Below, in pieces: positions 15,811 through 24,191 of a stretch of DNA of 64,000 nucleotides. Both the position numbers and the translations under genes were made by a program. Source of the stretch: Candidatus Woesearchaeota archaeon (GTDB lineage Archaea; Nanobdellota; Nanobdellia; Woesearchaeales; JAFGLG01); contig JAFGLG010000006.1 of the NCBI GenBank assembly GCA_016928155.1, positions 38,374-102,373 of the forward strand, read 5' to 3'. The stretch's first letter is position 1, and the number at the start of each line of letters is the position of its first letter. The notes below the pieces were generated by a model. The model had not been told where the DNA came from, did not search any database, and was given only the letters and a program-made list of their open reading frames with translations.

Positions 15811-17007
15811 TCAATATTTGACTAATTCCACTATAAAAGCATCTTCTGTGGGATATTCCTTTATAAGTGCTGGTATCAGACCCAGTTTTTTAATTTTACC
15901 TAATTCTTCCTTGTTTTCCCCTAGTTCTTTTATAAATAAAGGGCTTGTCAGTATCCTTGCCCTCTTTTGGTCAAGCTCTATCATCCCGTTAGGGATCTCA
16001 TATCTCTTTTTGATATGCACCATTGCTTTTCTTAGCTTTGGCAGGTCTATCGCGTGGAACCTTGATTTTATGCTGCCGGGATAGAAAGCGCCCCTGTAGA
16101 GTATCCCGTCTTCAAGCATCACATCGAATCTCCTTTTCGCATTCTTTGCTCTTCTTTTTATTCTCTCTGTCATCTGCACCTTGTCTTTCAGCTTTGCTGT
16201 GCAGTAATGCACATCCAGCTTTGTGTTCTCGGCGCAGTATTTCAGTACCTTCTTGGCGCTCTCTTCTGATCCCTTCACCGCATATGAGACTTTGTTCTTC
16301 GTCAGGAGCCCTCTTTTGAGGAATTCCCCGATGTTGTCTTCGGATATCTCGAATTCATTGAGGTTGAGGAATTTCACTTTGTTTCTGATGTACTTGACCA
16401 TCTCGATGATCTTCTCCTCTTGCCCGGGTATCACAGGTATCTCGATCCCGGTATCCCAGTCATATTTGTTCACTAGGTCAAGCCTGTTCCAGAATACCTT
16501 ATCATATAGGTCAAGGTGCAGCCTTATCTCATCAAGCCTTGCTTTATGGAGCTTATCCAGTCTCTCCGTTGTCACAGACACTGGTGATGTATAGAGATGC
16601 ACATGGAACTCCTTGCCGAATCTCCTTTTCATTGCCCTTATGAGTCTTGCTGTGCGATCGATCCTGGCAAGCGGATCCCCTCCTGTCATCCCCATGCCTT
16701 TTGAGTTGCATAGCTCTGCTTCCTTGATCACGCTGTTTATCATCTTTTTTTCGTCTTCATTCCCGGCTTCCCATTCATTTGCATATGTCACATCCTTGAA
16801 TCTCTTCTTTTCTGAGACAGGGCAGTAATAGCAGTTGCGGGGGCAGACCCCTGTGACAAACATCACTAGTTTCTCACCGCGGACGCATTGCCGGCATCCT
16901 TTAGGCAGTTTGCCGACAAGTCTGGAATGGTATTTTGTCTTCCTTATCTTTCTTGTCTTTCTTTTTTTCATTGTTTTTCTTGTTTTTATCTTTGTTATTT
17001 TTCTCAT
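15811..17007 (-). CDS. Radical SAM protein (COG2108-like)
   Basis: A very basic N-terminus (about 1-30, Lys/Arg/Thr repeats) precedes GCRQCVRG (Cys38, Cys41) and then the radical SAM cluster motif CPRNCYYC (Cys55, Cys59, Cys62). GMGMTGGDPLA is the SAM-binding GGD-type motif. The extra upstream Cys pair and short length match an archaeal group of unknown substrate. The start overlaps the tatD-like stop by 4 bp (ATGA), fixing the ATG. The basic N-terminal tail suggests contact with nucleic acid. Confidence 0.85.
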   Translation of the reverse strand: MRKITKIKTRKTMKKRKTRKIRKTKYHSRLVGKLPKGCRQCVRGEKLVMFVTGVCPRNCYYCPVSEKKRFKDVTYANEWEAGNEDEKKMINSVIKEAELCNSKGMGMTGGDPLARIDRTARLIRAMKRRFGKEFHVHLYTSPVSVTTERLDKLHKARLDEIRLHLDLYDKVFWNRLDLVNKYDWDTGIEIPVIPGQEEKIIEMVKYIRNKVKFLNLNEFEISEDNIGEFLKRGLLTKNKVSYAVKGSEESAKKVLKYCAENTKLDVHYCTAKLKDKVQMTERIKRRAKNAKRRFDVMLEDGILYRGAFYPGSIKSRFHAIDLPKLRKAMVHIKKRYEIPNGMIELDQKRARILTSPLFIKELGENKEELGKIKKLGLIPALIKEYPTEDAFIVELVKY

Positions 17008-17756
17008 CCGAAGAACCTCTGGTATGTCATGAACAGCTCATTCATCATGTCTTCTTGTGTAGACCCTTTCAGCTCTGCTATCTTCTTTGCTCCATCGACC
17101 GCAAATGCCGGTTCATTGAGCTTGTTCTTTTCAGGACCGAGATAAGGTGCATCTGTCTCTGTCATGAGATGGCTTGCAGGTATTGTCTTTGCCAGGTCTT
17201 GGAAGTGCTTGTCACGCACAATAGAAGGAGGTATCGAGAAATGGTATCCTGCATCGAATATTTTCTTTGCCAGCTTCAGGCTTCCGCCATAGCAGTGGAA
17301 GTCTGCTTTCTTGATCCTTGAGCTCTGCAGCATCTCAAATGCATCTTTCTCTGCTTTTCTGGTGTGTATGATCAATGGTTTCTTAATCTTTTCAGACAAT
17401 TCAATTATCCTGCTGAACAGCTGCTTCTGCTTCTCCACAAAACTTGTGTCCCAGTGATAGTCCAGGCCGACCTCTCCTATTGCGATTATTCTGTCTTTCT
17501 GTTTCCTGATGAATCCGATGTCATCATCGATCTGGGCATCTGTCATGTCCTTGCATTCTAGTGGATAGAATCCCAGCGCTGCCTTGACAATCTCGTATTT
17601 CCCGCAGATGGCAAGTGTCTCCTGATTGCTCGCATAGTTTGTCCCATTATTGATTATGGCCTTTACTCCTGCTTTCCTGGCCCGCTCTATGACTGACTCT
17701 ATTTTGCCTTCGAATTTTGCATCATCCAGATGGCAATGCACATCCACATACATCAT
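17004..17756 (-). CDS. TatD-family metal-dependent hydrolase
   Basis: This 250-residue TIM-barrel hydrolase shows DVHCHLDD, AIGEVGLDYHW, IIHTRKAE, FHCYGGS and TETDAPYLGP, the standard TatD metal ligands. TatD enzymes act as 3'-5' DNases or DNA repair nucleases, though archaeal members are little studied. A minus-strand TATA box (17785-17795) sits about 34 nt before the ATG. The radical SAM gene follows in the same transcript. Confidence 0.92.
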   Translation of the reverse strand: MMYVDVHCHLDDAKFEGKIESVIERARKAGVKAIINNGTNYASNQETLAICGKYEIVKAALGFYPLECKDMTDAQIDDDIGFIRKQKDRIIAIGEVGLDYHWDTSFVEKQKQLFSRIIELSEKIKKPLIIHTRKAEKDAFEMLQSSRIKKADFHCYGGSLKLAKKIFDAGYHFSIPPSIVRDKHFQDLAKTIPASHLMTETDAPYLGPEKNKLNEPAFAVDGAKKIAELKGSTQEDMMNELFMTYQRFFG

Positions 17757-17784
17757 ATCACCAAGGCATTCAGAATGAGCTTTT

Positions 17785-17795
17785 ATTTATAAATA
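17785..17795 (-). promoter_or_regulatory. TATA box of the tatD/radical SAM operon
   Basis: The palindromic ATTTATAAATA is centred about 34 nt upstream of the TatD start at 17756 on the minus strand. Confidence 0.5.
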
Positions 17796-17828
17796 TGAAG
17801 AAAAAAAGAAAAAATTAGCTGATTACAG

Positions 17829-18608
17829 CTACTTCGCAGCTGCCAGAGCCTCGTTGATTGCTGCCTCGAATGCAGTATAAGGCTGCGCTCCTGAAAGCAG
17901 CTTGCCGTTGATGATGAATCCTGGTGTTCCTCTGATTCCTGCTGCCTGTCCGTCCTGCATGTCCTTTGCTGTCTCAGCTGCCATCTTGCCAGAGTCCAGG
18001 CATGAATTGAAATCATCAGTGTCAAGCCCTATGTCTGCTGCATACTGCTTGAATGAATCCACGCCGCCAGTGACTCCTGACTCGAATAGCTTGTCATGCA
18101 TCTCCCAGTACATGTCCTGTTCTCCTGCGCACTCTGCAGCCTCTGCTGCCTTCTGTGCGTTCTGGTGGAACGAGAGCGGGAAATCCCTGAACACATATTT
18201 GACTTTGCCTGTCTTGACATAGTTGTCCATTATCTGGCCATATGTGTCTCTATAATACCTCCCGCAGAAAGGGCATTCGAATTCTGAGAATTCCACAATG
18301 GTTACTGGAGAATCCTTGTCTCCCTTGACTGTATCATCATCTACCAGTTTCTTCATGTCGATTGTTGGCTGGGTAGGGTTTGTTGGCTGGGTCGGCTGTG
18401 TAGGTTTTGCATCTGCATCATCATCCACAGCTGCAGTCCCTAGATCCATCTTTCCGGGCAGTCCATTCACCTGGAATATCAGGATGACCATCAGGAGGAT
18501 TTGTACTCCTCCTATCCAGAATATTGCTTTGTCTGTATGTGTATGGTTTTTTTCATTTGAGGTATGCTTGTGTTCAGCATGTTCCTTTTTCTCATTTTTC
18601 TCTTCCAT
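17829..18608 (-). CDS. Membrane-anchored DsbA-like thiol oxidoreductase
   Basis: A His-rich cytoplasmic N-terminus (HAEHKH, HTHTD) is followed by one transmembrane helix (about 28-47), a Thr-Pro-Gln linker (70-82) and a DsbA/DSBA-thioredoxin domain. The active site is CPFC (Cys112, Cys115), and RGTPGFIING supplies the cis-Pro loop. It should oxidise or isomerise disulfides outside the membrane, which fits the Cys-containing surface proteins in this window. The ribosome-binding site CTAGGAGGT precedes the ATG. It is divergent from a membrane-bound HTH gene across a 158-bp shared control region. Confidence 0.92.
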   Translation of the reverse strand: MEEKNEKKEHAEHKHTSNEKNHTHTDKAIFWIGGVQILLMVILIFQVNGLPGKMDLGTAAVDDDADAKPTQPTQPTNPTQPTIDMKKLVDDDTVKGDKDSPVTIVEFSEFECPFCGRYYRDTYGQIMDNYVKTGKVKYVFRDFPLSFHQNAQKAAEAAECAGEQDMYWEMHDKLFESGVTGGVDSFKQYAADIGLDTDDFNSCLDSGKMAAETAKDMQDGQAAGIRGTPGFIINGKLLSGAQPYTAFEAAINEALAAAK

Positions 18609-18675
18609 CTATACAACCTCCTAGATTATTTGATATCTCAATGCCTCCATTTATGATATTGGATTGGAGAACTAT

Positions 18676-18692
18676 GTTTCATTATCTGAAAC
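18676..18692. promoter_or_regulatory. Inverted repeat next to a TATA box (candidate operator)
   Basis: GTTTCA (18676-18681) and TGAAAC (18687-18692) flank 5 nt and directly abut the plus-strand TATA box AATATATAAAT (18693-18703). A further GTTTCA half-site occurs at 18757-18762. The position fits a repressor or activator site for the membrane HTH gene, the dsbA-like gene, or both. Confidence 0.45.
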
Positions 18693-18733
18693 AATATATA
18701 AATGGTTCCGAAATGAAGACAAAACATTAATTA

Positions 18734-18751
18734 ATAGGTTCTGACACCTAT
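18734..18751. promoter_or_regulatory. Second inverted repeat, in the leader of the HTH gene
   Basis: ATAGGT (18734-18739) and ACCTAT (18746-18751) are perfect inverted arms around TCTGAC. They lie between the predicted transcript start (~18724) and the ATG at 18767, so they could bind the HTH protein itself or form an RNA hairpin. Confidence 0.42.
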
Positions 18752-18766
18752 GCTTGTTGTTTCAAA

Positions 18767-19273
18767 ATGCGTAACATAACACTTAAAGCCTATAAGAACC
18801 TTGGATTTGGCATCCTGACAGCTTCTCTTATCATAGCAATAGCCCTTACCATGCTTACTTACATATATCGTGATATGACCAGCGCAAATAAGGTTATTAC
18901 ATCATTATTGGACAACCATCTGACCATTCTTATCATAATGATCATCATCAGCATTGCATTCGGTTTCTTCTGGGCCCAGATATCTTATGCTGAGATCTCC
19001 AAGACCAAGAAGCAGACCAAGACCATGATGGATATCATCTCAATCTTCCTCAGCGAGGACGAGAAGGTTATCTTGGGTCATCTCGTGGAGAACAAAGGCA
19101 GATCGAGCCAGGCTGAGATCTCGAGGCTTCCTGGCATGACAAGGGTGAAGGCATATAGGCTTCTTCAGCGCATGCACGAGAAGAATCTCATTGATATTGA
19201 GACCCATGGCAAATTAAGGAATATAATCCTGCATCAGAATATTCTTTATATGCTGTCTGAACAGCAGGTTTAG
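18767..19273 (+). CDS. Membrane-bound winged-helix transcription regulator
   Basis: Two transmembrane helices (about 13-33 and 50-70) are followed by a cytoplasmic linker and a MarR/TrmB-like winged helix (about 93-168), with SQAEISRLPGMTRVKAYRLLQRM as the recognition region. This layout fits a one-component membrane sensor controlling nearby genes. It is divergent from the dsbA-like gene and has two perfect inverted repeats in its control region. I infer it senses an envelope or redox condition; no ligand domain is visible outside the helices. Confidence 0.78.
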   Translation: MRNITLKAYKNLGFGILTASLIIAIALTMLTYIYRDMTSANKVITSLLDNHLTILIIMIIISIAFGFFWAQISYAEISKTKKQTKTMMDIISIFLSEDEKVILGHLVENKGRSSQAEISRLPGMTRVKAYRLLQRMHEKNLIDIETHGKLRNIILHQNILYMLSEQQV

Positions 19274-19365
19274 ACATTCTTATAGCATAATCCCACAGAC
19301 AATATGTACTCCATTCTCATAAAATTTATAAAACTGGGCTTTTTGGACTGATTCAGGTGATATTT

Positions 19366-19794
19366 ATGGCAATTGTTGGTATGAGTTTCATAAAGATTGT
19401 TGCTGAGAAAAAAAACCCTATAAAAGGCAAGGTGGGTATAAGCAATAATGTTGGGATTAAGAAGGTAGAAAAGGCTGATTTAGCCTTGGGAACAGCAAAA
19501 CAGGAAGGATTGCGCTTTGAATATGAATTCAAGTCAAAATATGACCCAGAAATTGGGGAGATACTTATTATTGGTGATGTCCTTTTGCTGGAATCACCTG
19601 AGACAGTGAAACAGGTCATGGATTCATGGAAGAAAGACAAGAAAGTGCCTGGTGCCATGATGAAGTCTCTTCTTAACAATATCCTGACAAAGTGCAATAT
19701 CCAGGCTCTTATCTTGAGCAGGGATCTGAATCTTCCTCCGCCCATACCTATGCCTAAGGTGGATGTCAAGGAGAATCCGAAACCTTCGAAATAA
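19366..19794 (+). CDS. SecB-like/conserved archaeal hypothetical protein
   Basis: This 142-residue protein has the beta-rich plan of SecB-fold chaperones. Strands VGISNNVGIKKVE, LRFEYEFKSKYDPEIGEI and LIIGDVLLLE are followed by a helix LLNNILTKCNIQALILSRD and a C-terminal LNLPPPIPMPKV resembling the SecB segment with Pro-x-Leu-x-Leu-x-Pro. I think it is a small archaeal SecB-like protein, perhaps binding unfolded polypeptides, but this is by pattern only. The ATG at 19366 is favoured; MSFIKI at 19381 is an alternative. A TATA box lies near 19322-19332. Confidence 0.62.
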   Translation: MAIVGMSFIKIVAEKKNPIKGKVGISNNVGIKKVEKADLALGTAKQEGLRFEYEFKSKYDPEIGEILIIGDVLLLESPETVKQVMDSWKKDKKVPGAMMKSLLNNILTKCNIQALILSRDLNLPPPIPMPKVDVKENPKPSK

Positions 19795-19856
19795 TTCTTT
19801 TTCTTTCCAAAAGCTTTATTTATTCATCAGGTATTGAATTTTAAAAAGGTGGTAAC

Positions 19857-22130
19857 ATGAAGGAATTTGAGCTTAAGGTCGCAGAGGCCATTCAGGATGA
19901 TGTCAATAAGGGCATTGTCAGGATTGATTCTAATCTTATGAGGCAGATGGGTGTAAGGCCGGGAGACATCTTGAAGATCGCTGGCGAACGTGATGCTGTT
20001 GCGATTGTTGACCGTGCTTATCCGGGGGACATCGGACTCAACATCATAAGGATGGACGGCATAATAAGGAGGAATGCCAAGACTGCTATTGGTGAGACTG
20101 TGAAGGTCGAGAAAGCTGCAGTGAAGGAAGCCAAGAGGATAACGATCGCTCCCGCTAAAGAGGGTGTCATGATAAAGGCTCCGCCGAACATATTCAAGCA
20201 GGGTCTTCTGGGCAGGGCTGTTTCGAAAGGTGATATCGTTTCTTTAGGAGGCACAAGATCAAGGAAATCCACCATGTCATCCTCTCCATTCTTTGAGGAT
20301 ATCTTCAACATGCTTGATGAGAACATGCTTGGCTTTGGTTTCGGTGACCTGAAATTCATTATTGTCGACACTAATCCCAAGGAGGCTGTCATAATCACAG
20401 AGCTCACAGAGGTCATCTTCAATCCCGAGCCTGCTGAGATTTCTGAGCAGGAAGCTGTCCCTGAAGTGACTTATGAGGATATCGGCGGATTGAATGATGA
20501 GATCACGAAGATAAGGGAGATGGTCGAGCTTCCATTGAAGCATCCTGAGATATTTGAGCGCCTCGGCATTGAGCCGCCTAAAGGTGTCTTGCTTCATGGC
20601 CCGCCGGGAACTGGAAAGACTCTCCTGGCAAAAGCGGTTGCTAACGAGACCTCGTCGCATTTCCTTACTATAAACGGGCCTGAGATAATGTCTAAATATT
20701 ACGGCCAGTCTGAAGAGAATCTCAGGAAGAAGTTCGAGGAGGCAGAGAAGAATGCCCCTGCTATCATCTTCATCGACGAGATTGACGCTATTGCTATCAA
20801 GAGGGAGGAATCAAAAGGTGAGGTTGAGAGGCGTGTTGTAGCTCAGCTTCTTTCCTTGATGGATGGTCTGCAGTCAAGAGGTCGCGTTGTTGTCATCGCC
20901 GCTTCGAACATCCCCCATGCATTGGATCCTGCCCTGCGAAGGCCGGGAAGGTTTGACAGGGAGATCGAGATCGGTGTCCCTGGCAAGGAAGGCAGGCTCA
21001 ATATCCTGAAGATCCATACCAGGAACATGCCGCTGGCAAACACTGTCAATCTGAAGAAGATTGCTGATATAACCCATGGTTTTGTCGGCGCTGACCTGTC
21101 ATCGCTTGCAAAAGAGGCTGCAATGATTGTTCTTAGGAAGGTTCTTCCTGACCTGAAGCTTCATGAGGATGAAACGATCCCGAAGGATGTCCTGGAGAAG
21201 CTTAGGATTAATCAGAAAGATTTCCTTGAGGCACTCAAGATTGTAAGGCCGAGCGCCATGAGAGAGGTCCTTGTTGAAGTGCCGAACATCAAGTGGACTG
21301 ATGTCGGCGGGCTTGAGGACGCTAAGCAGGAGCTTATTGAGGCTGTTGAGTGGCCTCTGAAATATCCTGATGCATTCAAGAGGCTTGGTGTGAATCCGCC
21401 GAAAGGTGTCCTCATGTATGGCGCTCCGGGCACTGGAAAGACCATGCTGGCCAAGGCTGTGGCTAATGAGTCTGAATCCAATTTCATTCTTGTGAAAGGG
21501 CCTGAGCTATTGAGCAAGTGGGTCGGCGAGTCAGAGAAGGCTGTCAGGAAGATCTTTGAGAAGGCGCGCCAGACTGCTCCTACGATCATTTTCTTTGATG
21601 AGATGGATGCTCTTGCCCCAAGGCGCGGCATATCCACTGATTCTCATGTCAGTGACAAGGTCGTGAACCAGCTTCTCACTGAGATGGATGGCTTGGAGGA
21701 CATGCATGATGTTGTCATGATCGCTGCAACAAACAGGCCGGATATCATTGACAGCTCTCTGCTGAGGCCCGGAAGGTTCGATCGCCTGATCCTGGTTGAC
21801 GTGCCTGATGAGGCATCAAGGCTGAAGATCCTTGAGGTCCATACAAAGGGGATGCCTGTCGAAGACATTGATCTGCCTGAGATTTCCAAGAGCACAAAAG
21901 GCTATGTGGGAGCTGATCTCGAGTCAGTCTGCAGGGAAGCGGCTATTCTTGCTCTCAGGGAGAATATGAAAGCCAAGAAGATCCTGAAGAAGCATTTCAG
22001 CGCTGCCCTGAAAAAAGTGAAGCCTTCTGTGACTGTTGATGTTGAGAAAGGTTACAAGGAATTGGGCGATACGCTCAAGGCTGAACGGGGCAAGGGGATA
22101 AATGAGGACAGGCCGTCTTATATGGGCTAG
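19857..22130 (+). CDS. CDC48/VAT-type AAA+ ATPase
   Basis: This 757-residue homologue of p97/VAT unfolds and extracts proteins for degradation. An N-terminal double-psi barrel and four-stranded domain (about 1-185) precede D1 (Walker A GPPGTGKT, Walker [11 protein letters not shown]) and D2 (Walker A GAPGTGKT, Walker [11 protein letters not shown]), each with an SRH region holding the RPGRFDR arginine finger. The ATG is preceded by AAAAGGTGG. The C-terminus ends DRPSYMG and lacks an HbYX tail for proteasome docking. The second protein-unfolding ATPase in the window is PAN at 44.2-45.4 kb. Confidence 0.97.
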   Translation: MKEFELKVAEAIQDDVNKGIVRIDSNLMRQMGVRPGDILKIAGERDAVAIVDRAYPGDIGLNIIRMDGIIRRNAKTAIGETVKVEKAAVKEAKRITIAPAKEGVMIKAPPNIFKQGLLGRAVSKGDIVSLGGTRSRKSTMSSSPFFEDIFNMLDENMLGFGFGDLKFIIVDTNPKEAVIITELTEVIFNPEPAEISEQEAVPEVTYEDIGGLNDEITKIREMVELPLKHPEIFERLGIEPPKGVLLHGPPGTGKTLLAKAVANETSSHFLTINGPEIMSKYYGQSEENLRKKFEEAEKNAPAIIFIDEIDAIAIKREESKGEVERRVVAQLLSLMDGLQSRGRVVVIAASNIPHALDPALRRPGRFDREIEIGVPGKEGRLNILKIHTRNMPLANTVNLKKIADITHGFVGADLSSLAKEAAMIVLRKVLPDLKLHEDETIPKDVLEKLRINQKDFLEALKIVRPSAMREVLVEVPNIKWTDVGGLEDAKQELIEAVEWPLKYPDAFKRLGVNPPKGVLMYGAPGTGKTMLAKAVANESESNFILVKGPELLSKWVGESEKAVRKIFEKARQTAPTIIFFDEMDALAPRRGISTDSHVSDKVVNQLLTEMDGLEDMHDVVMIAATNRPDIIDSSLLRPGRFDRLILVDVPDEASRLKILEVHTKGMPVEDIDLPEISKSTKGYVGADLESVCREAAILALRENMKAKKILKKHFSAALKKVKPSVTVDVEKGYKELGDTLKAERGKGINEDRPSYMG

Positions 22131-22146
22131 TTGAGGGATAAGAAAA

Positions 22147-22902
22147 ATGGCTGAACTGAAGAAGCTGGTGGATTACCTGGATTCTCTTTATCAGCCGAAG
22201 GCATTTGATGATCTTCTCATGAATGGCCTGTTGATTGAAGGCAGGAATTCTGTGAAGAAGATTGCTGTGGTTGTCGACGCTTCGATGGAAGCTTTTGAAT
22301 TGGCCAGGAAGAGAGGGTGTCAGCTGGTGATAGCCCATCATGGTTTTATCACAAAGGACAAGCCCATCAGGGGTATCTGGAAGAAGCGCCTTAAGTATCT
22401 GATTGATAATAATATGTCTCTTTATGTGATACATTTCCCTTTGGATTATCATCAGGAGATGAATCATAATGGAGAACTGGCAAGGATGTTCAAGGCCAAA
22501 CCCATCTCTCCTCTTTTCAAGGATGGCAACAGGGAGTTTGGTGTTGTGGCTGAATTTGATGAGCACAAGAAGAGGGAGGATTTCATGGTTGAAGTTGAGC
22601 AGAAGCTCGACACCCCGTGTCATCTTCTTGCTTTTGGGAAGAAGAGTGTGAAGAGGGTGGGGATATCCTGCGGTTCAGCACCGAGGGATCTTACTGATAT
22701 CGAGCATCATGACCTTGATCTCTTGTTCACAGGGGAGCCGAAGCATTCTAATCATCATGACGCCCTTGAGATGAAGCTTAATGTGCTTTATGCAGGCCAT
22801 TATGCTACTGAAAAGCCAGGGATGTGGCTTCTCCAGAAGCATATTGAGAAAAGGTTCAAGGATATCAAGACATTTTTCCTTGACATACCGACAAGTGTGT
22901 GA
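22147..22902 (+). CDS. Nif3-like dinuclear metal centre protein
   Basis: This 251-residue protein belongs to the NIF3/YbgI family, toroidal hexamers with a two-metal site. Ligand motifs are IAHHGF, HFPLDYHQEMNHN and GHYATEKPG near the C-terminus. Reported activities vary and the physiological role is unknown. It sits 16 bp after CDC48 and 3 bp before gatD, so all four genes through gatE may be one operon. Confidence 0.9.
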   Translation: MAELKKLVDYLDSLYQPKAFDDLLMNGLLIEGRNSVKKIAVVVDASMEAFELARKRGCQLVIAHHGFITKDKPIRGIWKKRLKYLIDNNMSLYVIHFPLDYHQEMNHNGELARMFKAKPISPLFKDGNREFGVVAEFDEHKKREDFMVEVEQKLDTPCHLLAFGKKSVKRVGISCGSAPRDLTDIEHHDLDLLFTGEPKHSNHHDALEMKLNVLYAGHYATEKPGMWLLQKHIEKRFKDIKTFFLDIPTSV

Positions 22903-22905
22903 TTT

Positions 22906-24189
22906 ATGGCAGATACTGGAGATTATGTGAAGGTTGTTCTTCCAGATGAAGAGCTTCATGGCATCCTTATGCCTAGGCCTAAGCTTCTTGATGAGGGTTT
23001 CATCGTTCTCAAGTTGGATACTGGTTATAATATTGGTATGGATAAGAAGAAGATAAAGAGCATCGAGACTGTCAAGGCATATGCGCCAAAACAGGCCAAG
23101 AAAGGTGTTCTTAAGCATGATCCAAAGCTCCCGAACATTTCTCTGATATCATTTGGTGGCACCATATCAAGCAGGATAGATTACAGGACTGGTGGTGTTT
23201 TTGCAGATTATTCTGCTGAGGATTTCGTCTCCATGTGCCCGGAGCTGAAGGATATCGCTAATCTCAAGGCCATCAAGTCTGCTCAGGTGATGAGCGAGGA
23301 CTTCTGTCATGAGGACTGGCAGAGCATGGCAAAGGTTGCAGCGAAAGAGCTGAACTCAGGGGCTGAAGGGGTCATCCTGACGCAGGGCACTGATACCCTG
23401 CATTTCTCTGCTGCTGCGCTCTCTTTCATGCTGAGGGGATTGAACAAGCCTGTCATATTCACTGCATCCCAGAGGAGCATTGATCGTGGCTCAAGTGATG
23501 CTTTCATGAATCTTGTCTGTTCTGCACATGCTGCTTCTAAGTTGAAGGCAGGTGCGGTCATGACTTGCATGCATGGAACGACTTCTGATGATTACTGCAC
23601 TCTTGTTAGGGGCACAAAGGTCAGGAAGATGCACACTTCAAGGCGTGATGCTTTCAGGCCGATTAATGATCTCCCGATGGCAAAGGTTTTCCCGGATGGG
23701 AGGATAGAGACTGCTGTGGAATTCCCTCCTGCACAAAAGGGGGATGTGGTGGCTGACACGAAGTTTGAGGGGAAGACAGCGCTTGTACAGATCCATCCTG
23801 GCATGGACCCGGGTGTCATTGATTATTATATTGACAGGAAATTCAGGGGGATTGTCCTTGCAGCGACTGCTCTTGGCCATGTCCCGACAAATTCAAAAAA
23901 GAATGTGCTTGATCAGCTTGAGAGGGCGAAGCAGGAGAAGATTCCGATCATAATCGCATCCCAGACATTGTATGGTCGTGTCCACCCTTATGTTTACACT
24001 AATCTGAGGAAGCTTTCTGTTGAGAAGGATTGCATATTTGTTGAGGATATGCTGCCCGAGACTGCCTTTGTCAAGCTTGGCTGGGTGCTTGGCCACACCA
24101 AGGACATCAAAGATGTGAGGAAACAGATGCTCACGAACATGGCAGGGGAGATCACTGAAAGGACCTTGCCTGAATCATATCTCTGTTGA
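22906..24189 (+). CDS. gatD: Glu-tRNA(Gln) amidotransferase subunit D
   Basis: GatD is the archaeal asparaginase-like subunit that hydrolyses glutamine and delivers ammonia to GatE for making Gln-tRNA(Gln). An N-terminal beta barrel (1-75) is followed by the L-asparaginase fold with both catalytic Thr motifs, SFGGTISS and LTQGTDTLH, then ASQRSIDRGSSDA and MHGTTSDD. Its 427 residues fit the family. The stop nearly abuts gatE. Its presence implies indirect Gln-tRNA formation. Confidence 0.97.
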   Translation: MADTGDYVKVVLPDEELHGILMPRPKLLDEGFIVLKLDTGYNIGMDKKKIKSIETVKAYAPKQAKKGVLKHDPKLPNISLISFGGTISSRIDYRTGGVFADYSAEDFVSMCPELKDIANLKAIKSAQVMSEDFCHEDWQSMAKVAAKELNSGAEGVILTQGTDTLHFSAAALSFMLRGLNKPVIFTASQRSIDRGSSDAFMNLVCSAHAASKLKAGAVMTCMHGTTSDDYCTLVRGTKVRKMHTSRRDAFRPINDLPMAKVFPDGRIETAVEFPPAQKGDVVADTKFEGKTALVQIHPGMDPGVIDYYIDRKFRGIVLAATALGHVPTNSKKNVLDQLERAKQEKIPIIIASQTLYGRVHPYVYTNLRKLSVEKDCIFVEDMLPETAFVKLGWVLGHTKDIKDVRKQMLTNMAGEITERTLPESYLC

Positions 24190-24191
24190 AA

